Positions 9,301 through 17,588 of a stretch of 64,000 nucleotides of DNA are shown in pieces. The position numbers and the translations under genes were made by a program. Below the pieces are notes generated by a model. The model had not been told where the DNA came from and searched no databases. It worked only from the letters and a program-made list of their open reading frames with translations. Within the stretch, counting starts at the first letter, position 1, and every line of letters starts with the position of its first letter. The DNA is from Prorocentrum cordatum (lineage: Eukaryota > Sar > Dinophyceae > Prorocentrales > Prorocentraceae): positions 90,810-154,809 of the forward strand of contig CAUYUJ010014324.1 in NCBI GenBank assembly GCA_963575745.1, read 5' to 3'.

Positions 9301-10263
9301 GACGTGGGGGTCGGCAGCGTCACCATCCACAGGGTGAAAGCGCACGCCGCGCTGGCGGACGTGCAGGCGGAGCGCGTCACGGCCTGGCAGCGGCGGGGCA
9401 ATCACAGCGCCGATGCCCGCGCCGTGCAAGGCGCGCAGATGCATCCCAGCGACGACGACGTGCGAGATAGGAGCCGCAGGCAGGATCGTCTCGTCAAGAA
9501 GGTCTTCTGCTGGCTGGGTGCGGCGATGCAGGACGGCGACGCCGAGCTCACGGCAGCGGACGGGCACGAGGGCCCAGGCATGGAAGCAGTTCGGTGCGAT
9601 CGGCGCGGCTGCAAGATGCGATGGCGAGCTCGCTGCAGTTTCCCCGACTGCCCGCAGCGCGCGTGCGGGCGGCACGGGACGTGGCTGGACGTCGACGGCG
9701 ACACGGTCTGGGCCTGCCAGCGGTGCGCGGGCAGGGGCGACGCGCTCGCGGGCTCCTGGGCCTCTGGGGCCGAGAGCAGTGGCGGATCGGTAGCTGCAGC
9801 CGCGGCGCTCATCACGGCGGGCGCGGCGCTGCTGTCCCACAGTCAGGCCAGCGAGGCACCAGCACAGGTGGAAGGAGACGAGGCGCGTGCAGGGCGAGTC
9901 GGCAGCGGCGCGCCTGGCGGCGGCCAGCGGGGAAGCCCACCGACGTCTGGGGGCCCTTCTGGGGCCGTTGGCGGGCCCCCGCCGCTGCCGCCGCCGCAGC
10001 TCCCGCCGTGGTGGGGATTCGACGCCCACGGCTCCCACGACCTGTGGCGGGCTGGTAACCACCTCTTCTGCGTGAAGTGCGGCTACTGGACGCAGAGCCG
10101 TAGGATGGCGGGCCTGGCAGCGGAGTGCCCGAAGGCCCCCAATAACGATAGGCAGAAGGCGGTGCTCAGCAGGCTGAAGCGCGGCCTGCAGCCCGCTGGG
10201 ACGGGCGGCATCGGTGACCCTGAGCCGCTGCGGCGCATGCGCAGGCGCGTCGATGGTGGCTAG
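6298..10263 (+). CDS. LINE ORF2, reverse transcriptase-RNase H half
   Basis: An uninterrupted frame of 1321 codons. Reverse transcriptase motifs are PKPQGGFRPIGLL (residue 285), DLWKAYELVD (first Asp 362), GLIAGCSHA (about 420) and the catalytic box MFDD (456-459), in which Met replaces the usual aromatic first residue. A thumb region is followed by a zinc knuckle CPRGC...W-x-CP (about 800) and RNase H with D902 (FTDGS), E947, D967, H1016 and Asp near 1039, so all catalytic acids are present. A Cys/His cluster (1100-1144) and a C-terminal HDLWRAG...FCVKCGYW motif (about 1246-1264) complete it. The first ATG is inside the antisense SL, so the natural start is missing; the next ATG is at 6310. 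The lack of stops suggests a young copy. Confidence 0.85.
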   Translation: MATDMREDSWQAPEGARNKYARKVRELEASDPGAWAIADDEHYCYLQGVKQFMRYHGGRREGSDCSSDGDVSSSGDGAAQASSRAPKPPSTVGLPLGAQWAARVALAAECPSLPPLADWAAEARAEAEADGAAFAVIRGQGFKEWIRHSMAEGAGGLHAYRRGPRAWAPDDEYNGAPAHAPDRVKVVAKQSSTEVWRVRRDRDRFRPQLPRSGGEALPRPSADELRMAARTFRHGTGVGSDRLNPRKAADLSDELLEAVVDFGMKCEEIGGWPDVITDSLVVMLPKPQGGFRPIGLLGWLPRLWSRVRQPVARRWDSQIDPGVAGAFWGGRGRAAEEAVWWQALRAEAAHARGEGAAAALIDLWKAYELVDLAIIQGRGVLAGYPRRLLGMALTLYAGERRFMLDGSVSEPYLLDAGLIAGCSHAGRLLKCGLLVPADEHARLWRALEPRVTLAIMFDDCCVGCHGPMAQVAAYMAQAAKAVISQLEALGCKVSAAKSELLASSPELASLVAKLMGGIAFPIADSVKNLGVDYCLDGQAFVVLEKRHTKAAPQLQRLHAIRSQETPAAARVANTGLRPATRYGLSVVGWPTSQLNKWRSQVNAVHHGRGQGKSLSLSFLLNKRLHCDPLHGHVALPIVAWAKAVQFNSDSRDLRALGSAFAGARTLLARGGPEALAGRGPAAACVLACHRLGWTATLPGLLTNDKQQPLDLRTLGASTLAKHIADGHERALWRAASKHPGLEHLRDGGALSSIRRTLARKRMSKQKAKHMSSAKNALVGCLWPVARRFFEERPLASSPWCPRGCPAHGAVRRLAWQCPATEASRAEWISNEEADERCPHGDTPFRSIVGMASIGGEEDPLWSRALAPEHRRALPPPTDTREARKEGRADLVGQPLSGDLFTDGSVLDPSLVSARGGWAVVVMGPDGEAVSLFGPLPWPYPQESGAAELVAAIEGIQSCLPPVRIFTDCKLLVDGFAAGKAWCLQWQRPYRELWVRFWAALDDVGVGSVTIHRVKAHAALADVQAERVTAWQRRGNHSADARAVQGAQMHPSDDDVRDRSRRQDRLVKKVFCWLGAAMQDGDAELTAADGHEGPGMEAVRCDRRGCKMRWRARCSFPDCPQRACGRHGTWLDVDGDTVWACQRCAGRGDALAGSWASGAESSGGSVAAAAALITAGAALLSHSQASEAPAQVEGDEARAGRVGSGAPGGGQRGSPPTSGGPSGAVGGPPPLPPPQLPPWWGFDAHGSHDLWRAGNHLFCVKCGYWTQSRRMAGLAAECPKAPNNDRQKAVLSRLKRGLQPAGTGGIGDPEPLRRMRRRVDGG

Positions 10264-11357
10264 GCTCTTTCTTGCCACGCTTGCCGCCTCGCTCTGTCTG
10301 CCATCAATTGAACAGACGTGTGTTTAGCACACGGCTGTTCGGGCTGCCTCTGCAAGGCAACCAAACCCTACTTTGGTGCCTCAGGTCGCGTGAGGGTGTT
10401 GCCTTGCGGGGGCAATCGCTGCTGCGAGGCGCGTTCCGCGCCGCTCTCCAGCAGCGCCGCCCGTCCCAGTGCTGAGGCGGAACCAAGTGCGCAGGGGTTT
10501 CCACACGCACGGGATCGGGCTCGGCTGCCAGCGGCAACGTAGCAGGTTGGCATCTGGCCAGGACCCGCTGCGATGTTGGTGGCGAAGTGCGGCCGCTTGC
10601 ACGGTGTTTAGTCGGGCGCGCTTGTGCCTTGCATGCTCGCCCTGCGGAAGCTGAACCAGGTGCGTAGGTTCGCCCACGCACGGGATCGGGCTCCGTCTGT
10701 TCTGTGTTGCTCTGCCCCCGCTCTCGGGTGGAGGCTGAACCAGGAGCGTAGGATTTCACACGCTCGGGATCGGGCTCTGCTGCCAGCGGCAACGTTAGGT
10801 CCCTTGGACGCGGCGATGCTGCAGGCTAAGCAGCCTTTGCTCGGCGCTCGTGTCCCGCTCTTGAGCTAGCTCGTGCCGTTGCACGGCTCTCGCTCGAGCG
10901 GAAGCTGGACCAGGTGTGTTGGTTTCCACGCACTGGAGCGTTCCGTTTAATGTAGTGGCTGGCGCGCTTGCCGCGACGGCCAGCGCTTCTTGCGCCCCAG
11001 TTTGCTCTGCTCTGTGCCGCCAGTCGGAGGCTGGACCGTGGTGGTAGGTTCGCACACCGCCATGGTTGCCTCCGAAGGCCACCGCATTGCAAACCTTCCC
11101 TGTCTGTGGCCTGGTGCCAGCGGGAGGTTTGCGGTGCTGTGGCACCTCGAGCCAGCATGCTGAGTTGCCGTGAATGCTCGATGCCCTGCCTTCCGCTTGC
11201 CTCGGCCGAGGCGGATGGCGTGGCCTCTAGTCTTCAGGCGAGGCTGCGAGTGTGCCTTGGGCACGGGTCAGGCCTTGCGTCCGCAGCGCCAGAGGGAAAG
11301 GCCATGGCTTCGGGAGGCTGTATCGAGCGGGGAGCTCCAGACCTTCTTGGATGCGTG
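10264..11357 (+). repeat. LINE 3' untranslated region with degenerate tandem units
   Basis: No ORF of merit. A unit containing GGAAGCTGAACCAGGTGCG, GTTTCCACACGCACGGGATC and CTGCCAGCGGCAACG recurs in decaying form near 10478, 10645, 10731, 10898 and 11023. The first part (10275-10345) can fold into short hairpins. The stretch lies between the reverse-transcriptase stop and the (ATC)n repeat, so it is most simply the element's 3' UTR. Confidence 0.6.
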
Positions 11358-11358
11358 G

Positions 11359-11400
<42 letters not shown>
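11358..11400. repeat. (ATC)n microsatellite, right flank of the LINE
   Basis: An uninterrupted ATC run on the same strand as 2679-2735. It merges at once into the first unit of the 90-bp array (ACCACCGATTTCGGCATACC). The two runs are best read as one original microsatellite split or duplicated by the insertion. Confidence 0.88.
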
Positions 11401-11401
<1 letters not shown>

Positions 11402-11555
11402 CCACCGATTTCGGCATACCCCTCATACGTTTCGTGGCCCCATAGGGAGCTCCGCCGAAGGCCCCAGTGGCAGGGTACGCATGCCTCCCCACCACCCATT
11501 TCGGCACACCCCTCACACGTTTCGTGGCCCCATAGGGAGCTCCACCGAAGGCCCC
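11401..11555. repeat. 90-bp tandem array, left block
   Basis: Nearly two units of the array described at 11998-13255, cut off from it by the 11556-11997 insert. Confidence 0.85.
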
Positions 11556-11997
11556 ACGCCCGCGCTCGGAGACGTTCCTCGCGGCTCAGACGCTCAGAAG
11601 TTCGCATTCGAAAGTGCGGCCTTCAGCTGCAGCGCTCCTCTGGAAGTGCCACAGACCGAACGGGGCGTCGTCGGCCACTGCTCGCCGGTTCCTCCCTGTC
11701 CTGGAAGCAGGCAGGCGGACCCCCGCAGTGCTCCTCACTCCTATCAGCGCCCCTGGGACAGTGCCGTTGTCGAGGCAGGAGATGCGATCCGAAGCGCGCC
11801 TTCCAGTGCCGTGGCAACAATTGGGGGCGCTGCAGAAGGCGCGCCTCCGCTCGGAAACGTTCCTCACTGTTCAGGCGCTCAGGAATTTGCATCCGAAAGT
11901 GCGGCCATCAGCTGCAGCAGTCCTCTGGGAGCGCCACAGACCGAACAGGGCGTCATCAGCCGCACCGCGCCGATTCCTCCCTCTCGTGGCAGCAGGC
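11556..11997 (-). repeat. Inserted copies of the 294-bp repeat family, inverted
   Basis: About one and a half units of the family that forms the 27.3-29.3 kb array, in the opposite orientation. Diagnostic blocks GAAAGTGCGGCC, TCAGCTGCAGC and CTATCAGCGCCCCTGGGACAG recur, with the first block at 11610 and 11895 (285 bp apart). The copy interrupts the 90-bp array. Confidence 0.8.
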
Positions 11998-13255
11998 AGC
12001 AGGGTCCGCATGCCTCCCCACCACCCATTTCGGCACACCCCTCACACGTTTCGTGGCCCCATAGGGAGCTCCACCGAAGGCCCCAGTGGCAGGGTCCGCA
12101 TGCCTCCCCACCACCCATTTCGGCACACCCCTCACACGTTTCGTGGCCCCATAGGGAGCTCCACCGAAGGCCCCAGTGGCAGGGTCCGCATGCCTCCCCA
12201 CCACCCATTTCGGCACACCCCTCACACGTTTCGTGGCCCCATAGGGAGCTCCACCGAAGGCCCCAGTGGCAGGGTCGCATGCCTCCCCACCACCCATTTC
12301 GGCACACCCCTCACACGTTTCGTGGCCCCATAGGGAGCTCCACCGAAGGCCCCAGTGGCAGGGTCCGCATGCCTCCCCACCACCCATTTCGGCACACCCC
12401 TCACACGTTTCGTGGCCCCATAGGGAGCTCCACCGAAGGCCCCAGTGGCAGGGTCCGCATGCCTCCCCACCACCCATTTCGGCACACCCCTCACACGTTT
12501 CGTGGCCCCATAGGGAGCTCCACCGAAGGCCCCAGTGGCAGGGTCCGCATGCCTCCCCACCACCCATTTCGGCACACCCCTCACACGTTTCGTGGCCCCA
12601 TAGGGAGCTCCACCGAAGGCCCCAGTGGCAGGGTCCGCATGCCTCCCCACCACCCATTTCGGCACACCCCTCACACGTTTCGTGGCCCCATAGGGAGCTC
12701 CACCGAAGGCCCCAGTGGCAGGGTCCGCATGCCTCCCCACCCATTTCGGCACACCCCGGCACACCCCTCACACGTTTCGTGGCCCCATAGGGAGCTCCAC
12801 CGAAGGCCCCAGTGGCCTGGTTCGCATGCCTCCCCAACACCCATTTCGGCACATCCCTCACACGTTTCGTGGCCCCATGGGGATTTCCACTGAAGGCCCC
12901 AGTGACTGGGTTCGCATGCGCCCCCACACCCATTTCGGCACACCCCTCACACGTTTCGTGGCACCATAGGGAGCTCCACCGAAGGCCCCAGTGGCTGCGT
13001 TCGCATGCCGCCCCCACACCAATTTCGGCACACCCCTCACACGTTTCGTGGCCCCACAGGGAGCTCCACCGAACGCCCCAGTGGCTGCGTTCGCATGCCG
13101 CCCCCACAACAACTGCGGTGCACCCCTCACACGTTTCGTGGCCCCATAAGGAGCTCCACCGAAGGCCCCAGTGGCAACGTTCGCATGCCGCCCCCACACC
13201 CATTTCGGCACACCCCTCAAACGGTTCGTGGCCCCATAGGGAGATCCACCGAAGA
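11998..13255. repeat. 90-bp tandem array, main block
   Basis: About 14 units. The central units are nearly identical and lie exactly 90 bp apart (GCATGCC at 12008, 12098, 12188); units decay towards the right end. Each holds CATTTCGGCACACCCC, TCACACGTTTCGTGGCC and CCATAGGGAGCTCCACCG. Because 90 is a multiple of three, 30-residue repeats appear open on both strands, so the long ORFs (such as those at 10968-12893 and 11956-13203) are not evidence of genes. Confidence 0.92.
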
Positions 13256-13278
13256 CGGTACTCACACCAGCATTACTC

Positions 13279-13311
13279 ACAACTGCATATGGTTGGGTCC
13301 TTCGCCAGGCT
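13279..13311. repeat. Right boundary motif of the array cassette, copy A
   Basis: Thirty-three bases beginning ACAACTGCATATGGTTGGG are identical to 51540-51572, which ends the related 77-bp array. Beyond the motif the two loci differ. Confidence 0.8.
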
Positions 13312-13738
13312 AATTGTTTTCTTGCTTGTGTTAAAAAATAACGGGCACACCGCAGAGGAGGGATGCCCCAACAGCTCCGCAAAAGGGGCGGGGTCTGGTC
13401 CCAGGCCGGTGCTTGGCGGGTGCTTCGCCGATATGGGGTTGGGAAGTCGCGCAAGCAGGCCGGGGGGGGACCCTGACCACTCGCAAAAGGCAGCCGTCAA
13501 GAGCAGCCAAGATCTGGTCGCGATGGGGGGGAGATGGGGAAGGGCCAGGGGCCCGCGCCCATCGGCGAAGCAATATGAACAAAAACCGTCGCCGTGGGCC
13601 TCCTCGTTCGCCGCAAACCTCCACCAGCCACGGGTGGGGGCTCGGTAGACGGAAGCGGCAAGGCGGCGGCGGCGGTCCTTGACCTTCAGCGCGGGGACGG
13701 TTTGGGGGCGACAAGCGTGCAGGCGCGCACGAAGAGGA
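13312..13738. other. No gene seen
   Basis: Mixed GC-rich DNA with short G runs and ORFs of no recognisable family. Confidence 0.45.
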
Positions 13739-13754
13739 GACCATGGGCAACACG

Positions 13755-13970
13755 AGGAGGAGGAGGAGGAGGAGGAGAAGGAGCAGGAGGAAAAGAAGGG
13801 AGGACGAGGAGGAGAGAGGAGGAAACGGAGGAGGAAAGACGAGGACGAGGACGAGGACGAGGAGGAGTACGAGGAGGAGGATGAGGAAGAGGAGGGGGAC
13901 GAGGAGGAGGACGAGGAGGAGGAAGAGGTGGAGGTGGAGGAAGAGGAAGAGGGACGAGGAGGCTACCAGG
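13755..13970. repeat. Purine tract (GGA/GAC)n on plus strand
   Basis: About 215 bp of GAGGAGGA/GACGAGGA. Frames read poly-Glu/Asp or poly-Arg. Its strand polarity is opposite to most pyrimidine tracts in this window. Confidence 0.88.
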
Positions 13971-14224
13971 ACCCCACTTGGGAGGCCTGAGTGGGAGGAG
14001 GCAGGGCGAGGACAAGGACCAGGACATCCGCATAAGGGGGCCAGCGTCAACACCTACGAAGGAGCTGTGCGTGCGACTCGCCAATCCCCTGCGATCAGAC
14101 TGTGCCGCAGGCCCAGTCGTGAGAGTTTCGGTATAATCCTCCCTCCGTCGGGACTCCCAGTGCCTGAGCCTCCGACGCCGACTGGGCAGGGCGAGGAGGA
14201 GAGGGAGGAGGATAGGGCGACGCA

Positions 14225-14374
14225 ATCTATACATATCCACTGCTCCCTGGCCAGGCCCATCCTGAACACAGCAGCTGTGTATACGCCACGCCCTCCTGGT
14301 TTGGCTAGGAGGGCGTATACACAGCTCCTGGGTTCAGGATGGGCCTGGCCAGGGAGCAGTGGATATGTATAGAT
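14225..14374. repeat. Near-perfect 150-bp hairpin (foldback element)
   Basis: Two arms of about 70 bp, starting ATCTATACATATCCACTG and ending CAGTGGATATGTATAGAT, pair almost perfectly around a short loop near 14298-14309. It resembles a MITE or foldback element and shares the GTGGATATG...TATAGAT motif with 58866-58950. Confidence 0.85.
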
Positions 14375-14545
14375 TTCGTCCCCCGAGAGGAGCACCCGCC
14401 GGCGCGAGGAGCAGGAGGGAGGCGCACGGACGGCGCGCCTGCAGCCCGAGCTCGGGGAGCAGCGCGGCGGCGCCGTCGGCCTCCACCGCCAGGAACGACA
14501 CGGCGGCGTAGGCGAGCGACCGGCCTGCGCGGCCGCTGCCCTCGA

Positions 14546-14580
<35 letters not shown>

Positions 14581-14749
14581 AGGCCGGGGCTCCCCGTCCT
14601 CGTCCTCTGCGTCCTCGTGCTGCCTCGTGCTGCCGCCTCATCGCCCCCCTGCTCACTCTCCGCTTCCTCCTCCTCCTCCTCCTCCTCCTCCGCCAAGCGT
14701 CGAGGCTGCGGCTCCTCCTCTTCCTCTTCGTCGTCCGCTCCGTAGCGAT
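14375..14749. repeat. Spacer with (CGT)n and (TCC)n runs
   Basis: Holds (GTC)n at about 14537-14577 and (TCC)n at 14668-14693. The minus frame is acidic-rich here, continuing past the copia fragment, but no domain is recognised. Confidence 0.55.
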
Positions 14750-14779
14750 GCCGATCAGCTGCATACCCGCCGGACTCCG

Positions 14780-15789
14780 ACTCTGGGATGATCTGGGCTC
14801 GGTGTCATCCTCGTTCAGCGCCAACTCTGCGCCCGTGTGTTTGCCCTTCTTGTGGCGCCAGGCTCCGAAAATGAACCTCTTGCGCAACTTCTCGCAAGTC
14901 GCCTCGAACTGCTCGCCGGCTCCGCCCGCGACGTCGTCCACCGCGAGGCGCGCGATCCCGAGCGGGACCCTCTGGCCCCCCAGGCAGAAGACGCAGCCAT
15001 CGAAGGCGGAGCACTGACAGCCACTCTCCTTAGCGTAGTCCGTGAACGAAGATAACCGCTGCACTGGGGCATCTCCCAATCCGTAGAATTAGGTCGGGCA
15101 TGTTCCCCTACATGGGGATTGTGGGCGAAAAATAAAAAATAGTCAACACATACACCTAAAATAATCAAACACATGCTGAAAAAATCGTCCCAAGACTATT
15201 GTTTGACTATTTTTGGATATCCCTCCTGTAGAGGGACACGCCCGACTTATCCGTAGACCGTAGACGGCCATGGGCAACTCCGCCAGCGAGCCAGTCCCGA
15301 CGTCGGAGGCGCCTGTCCGATGCAAGTCCACATGCCGGCCTCCCTGCGTTCGATCGAGGGGGTCGCGTGCCGCGGAGGCGGAGGTGATGTCGGCCAGCTG
15401 GAGCGTCCACTTGTTGGTTCACAGAATCTGCAAGATGAGGAACACAGAGTCCTTGCCGACCACGGGACTGTGGGTCTCCAGGTCGAGCAAGTCGAGGTTG
15501 GCATGGCCCTGACCGTCCACGGTGCCTTGGCCATCCTCCAAGTGCCGTCGATTTGGAAAAGCAGGGGCACCTTGCTTGCATCTGCGTCCTCGGAGTCGCC
15601 ATCCTTGTCCGTCAACGCCCATCGGGGGACCATGATACAACGGGCCTTATCGGGATCCTGTCGAACTGCATCCGATTCCCCAGGTGGTAGTACTCGCGCG
15701 GCGCCAACGCGCATGATGTTAATCCACTCGCGCCGCTTGGCTGAGACATAGGGCTGATATCTGTCAGAGTGAGGAGGGCGGACGGTCAT
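14780..15789 (-). pseudogene. Decayed Ty1/copia reverse transcriptase
   Basis: Read on the minus strand. The 15789 end begins with the typical copia region KRREWINIM...VPRWALTDKDG. After a frameshift it continues with GHANLDLLDLETHSPVVGKD, where an RDSPT-like segment is expected, then TNKWTLQLADITSAS (LQ.D...AF-like). It then reaches VYGL just before a MITE; beyond the MITE comes GDAPVQRLSSFTDYAKESG, then DGCVFCL and the catalytic-box counterpart RLAVDDVAGGAG (near 14930), then KLRKRFIFGAWRHKKGKHTG. The order and spacing fit the copia polymerase, with the VDD Asp pair kept. At least two frame changes and the MITE make it a pseudogene. No integrase, protease or long terminal repeats were found nearby. 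Confidence 0.72.
15089..15248 (+). mobile_element. MITE family 1, copy 2, inside the copia gene
   Basis: A 160-bp copy with termini TTAGGTCGGGC and GCCCGACTT and an AT-rich interior. The 10-bp flanks ATCCGTAGAA (15079-15088) and ATCCGTAGAC (15249-15258) are a target duplication with one mismatch. The insertion splits the conserved YGL...DAP motif of the copia reverse transcriptase, so it is younger than that element. Confidence 0.88.
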
Positions 15790-16195
15790 TCACTCTCCCT
15801 GGGTGCGTGGCTGAAGTGGACTTCCGCGGTGCGGACTCTTGTTGTGTTTTTGGTGCGCATCTTTCGGGGATGGACAAACCCCCCTTTAGTAAAACGTGGT
15901 TTAGTGAAAACGACCTGAGGCCCAAACCTGGCGGGCGCAAGCCTGGAAAATAACGGCCACGGCGCCATCTCGAGAACCGAAAACGGACAATTCACTAATC
16001 GACGTGTCACTGTTGGGGGTTCTGTCCACCCCCGATTGTTGTGTTTTTGGGGCGCACCTTCTCGCTTCCGCCGCCTTCTGCCAGCCGTCCGCTGGCTTCC
16101 GCCAGCGCAGGCGGCCTCGCGCTGGCTTCCGCCAGCGCGAGGCGGCCTCGCTCTATACTTCCGCCGACCTCCCGCCGCCCTCCGCCGAGGAAGAC
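15790..16195. other. No gene seen; short repeats
   Basis: The phrase TTGTTGTGTTTTTGG recurs at about 15840 and 16037. A short repeat GCTGGCTTCCGCCAGCGC recurs at 16090-16140. The minus frame from 15786 may be further decayed retrotransposon, but no motif is clear. Confidence 0.4.
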
Positions 16196-16545
16196 GTCAA
16201 CTCCTCCTATCCTCGAAGGCAAGGCCCTTTTCGGAGGATTGCAAAAAAAACGAAGGATTGCAAAAAAAACCCTGGATTGAAGGATTGCCAAAAAACCCTG
16301 GATTGCAAAAAACGAGGGTTTTTTTGAAATCCTGTTTTTTTTTTGCAATCCTTCGTTTTTGCAATCCTTCTATCCTCGAAGGCAAGGCCCTTTTCGGAGC
16401 GCCCCATATGCCCCCCCCCCCGCCGAGGAGCTCGAGAAGGGGATCGACTCCTTCTATCCTCGAAGGCAAGGCCCTTTTCGGAGCGCCCCATATGCCCCCC
16501 CCCCCCCCGAGGAGGAGCTCGAGAAGGGGATCGACCACAGGATTG
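16196..16545. repeat. Minisatellite: 86-bp and 20-bp units
   Basis: The unit CCTCGAAGGCAAGGCCC plus its flank occurs at about 16210, 16375 and 16460; the last two are about 86 bp apart. Between the first and second copies, a roughly 20-bp unit GGATTGCAAAAAA recurs four or five times and returns as its inverse TTTTTGCAATCC. Confidence 0.8.
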
Positions 16546-17588
16546 ATGTACCCGAAAACTGATTCGTTCGTCGAATCTGTTCCGTAGATCTACTTGATAT
16601 TCTGCATGTTTGCCGTGGGTTCGACGAACAAATCAGCTTTGGGGCAAGTCAATGTTGTAGTCGATCCTCTACTCGAAGGGCGTGATCGCGCGCGGGCGCC
16701 TGAGAAGTCCCGGAGGCGTGGCCGGATCCAGGGCGACGCGGCGGCGAAGAAGTCGGCCACCGCCGCCTCGGAGGCCTCTCGCGGCGTCCGGCGCGCAGGC
16801 GGTGCTGGGCGGCTTCTGGCGTCTCCCAGAGCAGAGGCCTCCCACTTGGAACACCGCGGGGACTGCTAAGTGGACAGGGGAGGTATAAGCGGATGCCACG
16901 GTGGGTCAAATCTGGCCTGACCTGGCTTACAAGTGGATTGCTTGTGCCCTGAAACGGTGAGGGGCCTTCGATAACCCCTCTGAGCGGGTGGGGACTACTT
17001 CGCCCAGATCTTTAATTCCTTAAGCCAGGCATGTCTAGCCATCTAAAATCAAGCTAGGTGCTCGTTTAGGGGTTAGACTCGGTACAATCCTGGTTAGCAT
17101 TCCCCTTTTAACCCTCGCATCCCCTTAGCAACTCCAGCGGTGATCCAAGCACATGGGGTCGGAGTAAATGTTGTCGGAGGATCGTGCCACATTGTCGATG
17201 CACCGATGCATCGGCAATACACTGCCGACGTCGGCGATGCATCGTCACCGTCGGCGACGATCAAATCGGGCTGCACATCGAGCCGCATCTCCAGTGCCTC
17301 GGCGAAGCGGCACGTTTCTCCGACACCATTTACTCCGACCTTATTTGGGAGGCCTGGAATGAAGCAAGCGGGTCCTGAGGTAAGCGGGTTCTGGATTGTG
17401 GCTCGCCAGAATCATGCAGACTTGAACCTCTGGGGGCCCTCGCCGGGCCCCAGAACTGTCAAAGAACGACTCGGCCTGCAGGGACCATGCATGGAAACAA
17501 CACGACATCATCCAGACGTGCGAGGTCATGATTTTTTTTCAATGCGCTGCTGCAACCAAGATTGTAGTTTCTTCAAGGCCCGGACCAC
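16546..17588. other. No gene recognised
   Basis: A moderately AT-richer, non-repetitive stretch. Positions 16880-17115 contain several short potential stems (for example CTAGCC...GGCTAG-like near 17035), which could be an RNA gene, but I match no known RNA. A CGATGCATCG-rich segment at 17195-17245 forms local palindromes. Confidence 0.35.

Larger units (their letters stand above)
2736..11358. mobile_element. LINE-type retrotransposon with inverted 5' half
   Basis: An element of about 8.6 kb in two oppositely oriented parts. From 6308 down to 2736 the minus strand carries the spliced leader, ORF1 and the endonuclease part of ORF2. From 6309 rightwards the plus strand carries reverse transcriptase, RNase H and a 3' untranslated region with degenerate repeats. 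Both outer ends meet (ATC)n microsatellite. The 5' end of the RNA joined to an internal point of the same RNA in opposite orientation, with the other internal end at the target site, is the classic product of twin priming during target-primed reverse transcription. That mechanism is inferred; the arrangement is seen. No poly-A tail is visible before the right microsatellite. Confidence 0.8.

Noticed and set aside
10968-13203. Very long ORFs on both strands (641 codons plus, 415 minus) with 30-residue repeats
   Set aside because: The DNA is a 90-bp tandem array. A unit length divisible by three keeps several frames open at once, and both strands look equally coding.
17030-17062. TAGCCATCTAAAATCAAG as a spliced-leader relict
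   Set aside because: It matches only seven contiguous bases plus TCAAG, and is better read as a small hairpin CTAGCC...GCTAGG.
16880-17115. Possible structured RNA gene
   Set aside because: Short stems can be drawn, but I could not match any tRNA, rRNA, snRNA, SRP or SL RNA gene features.
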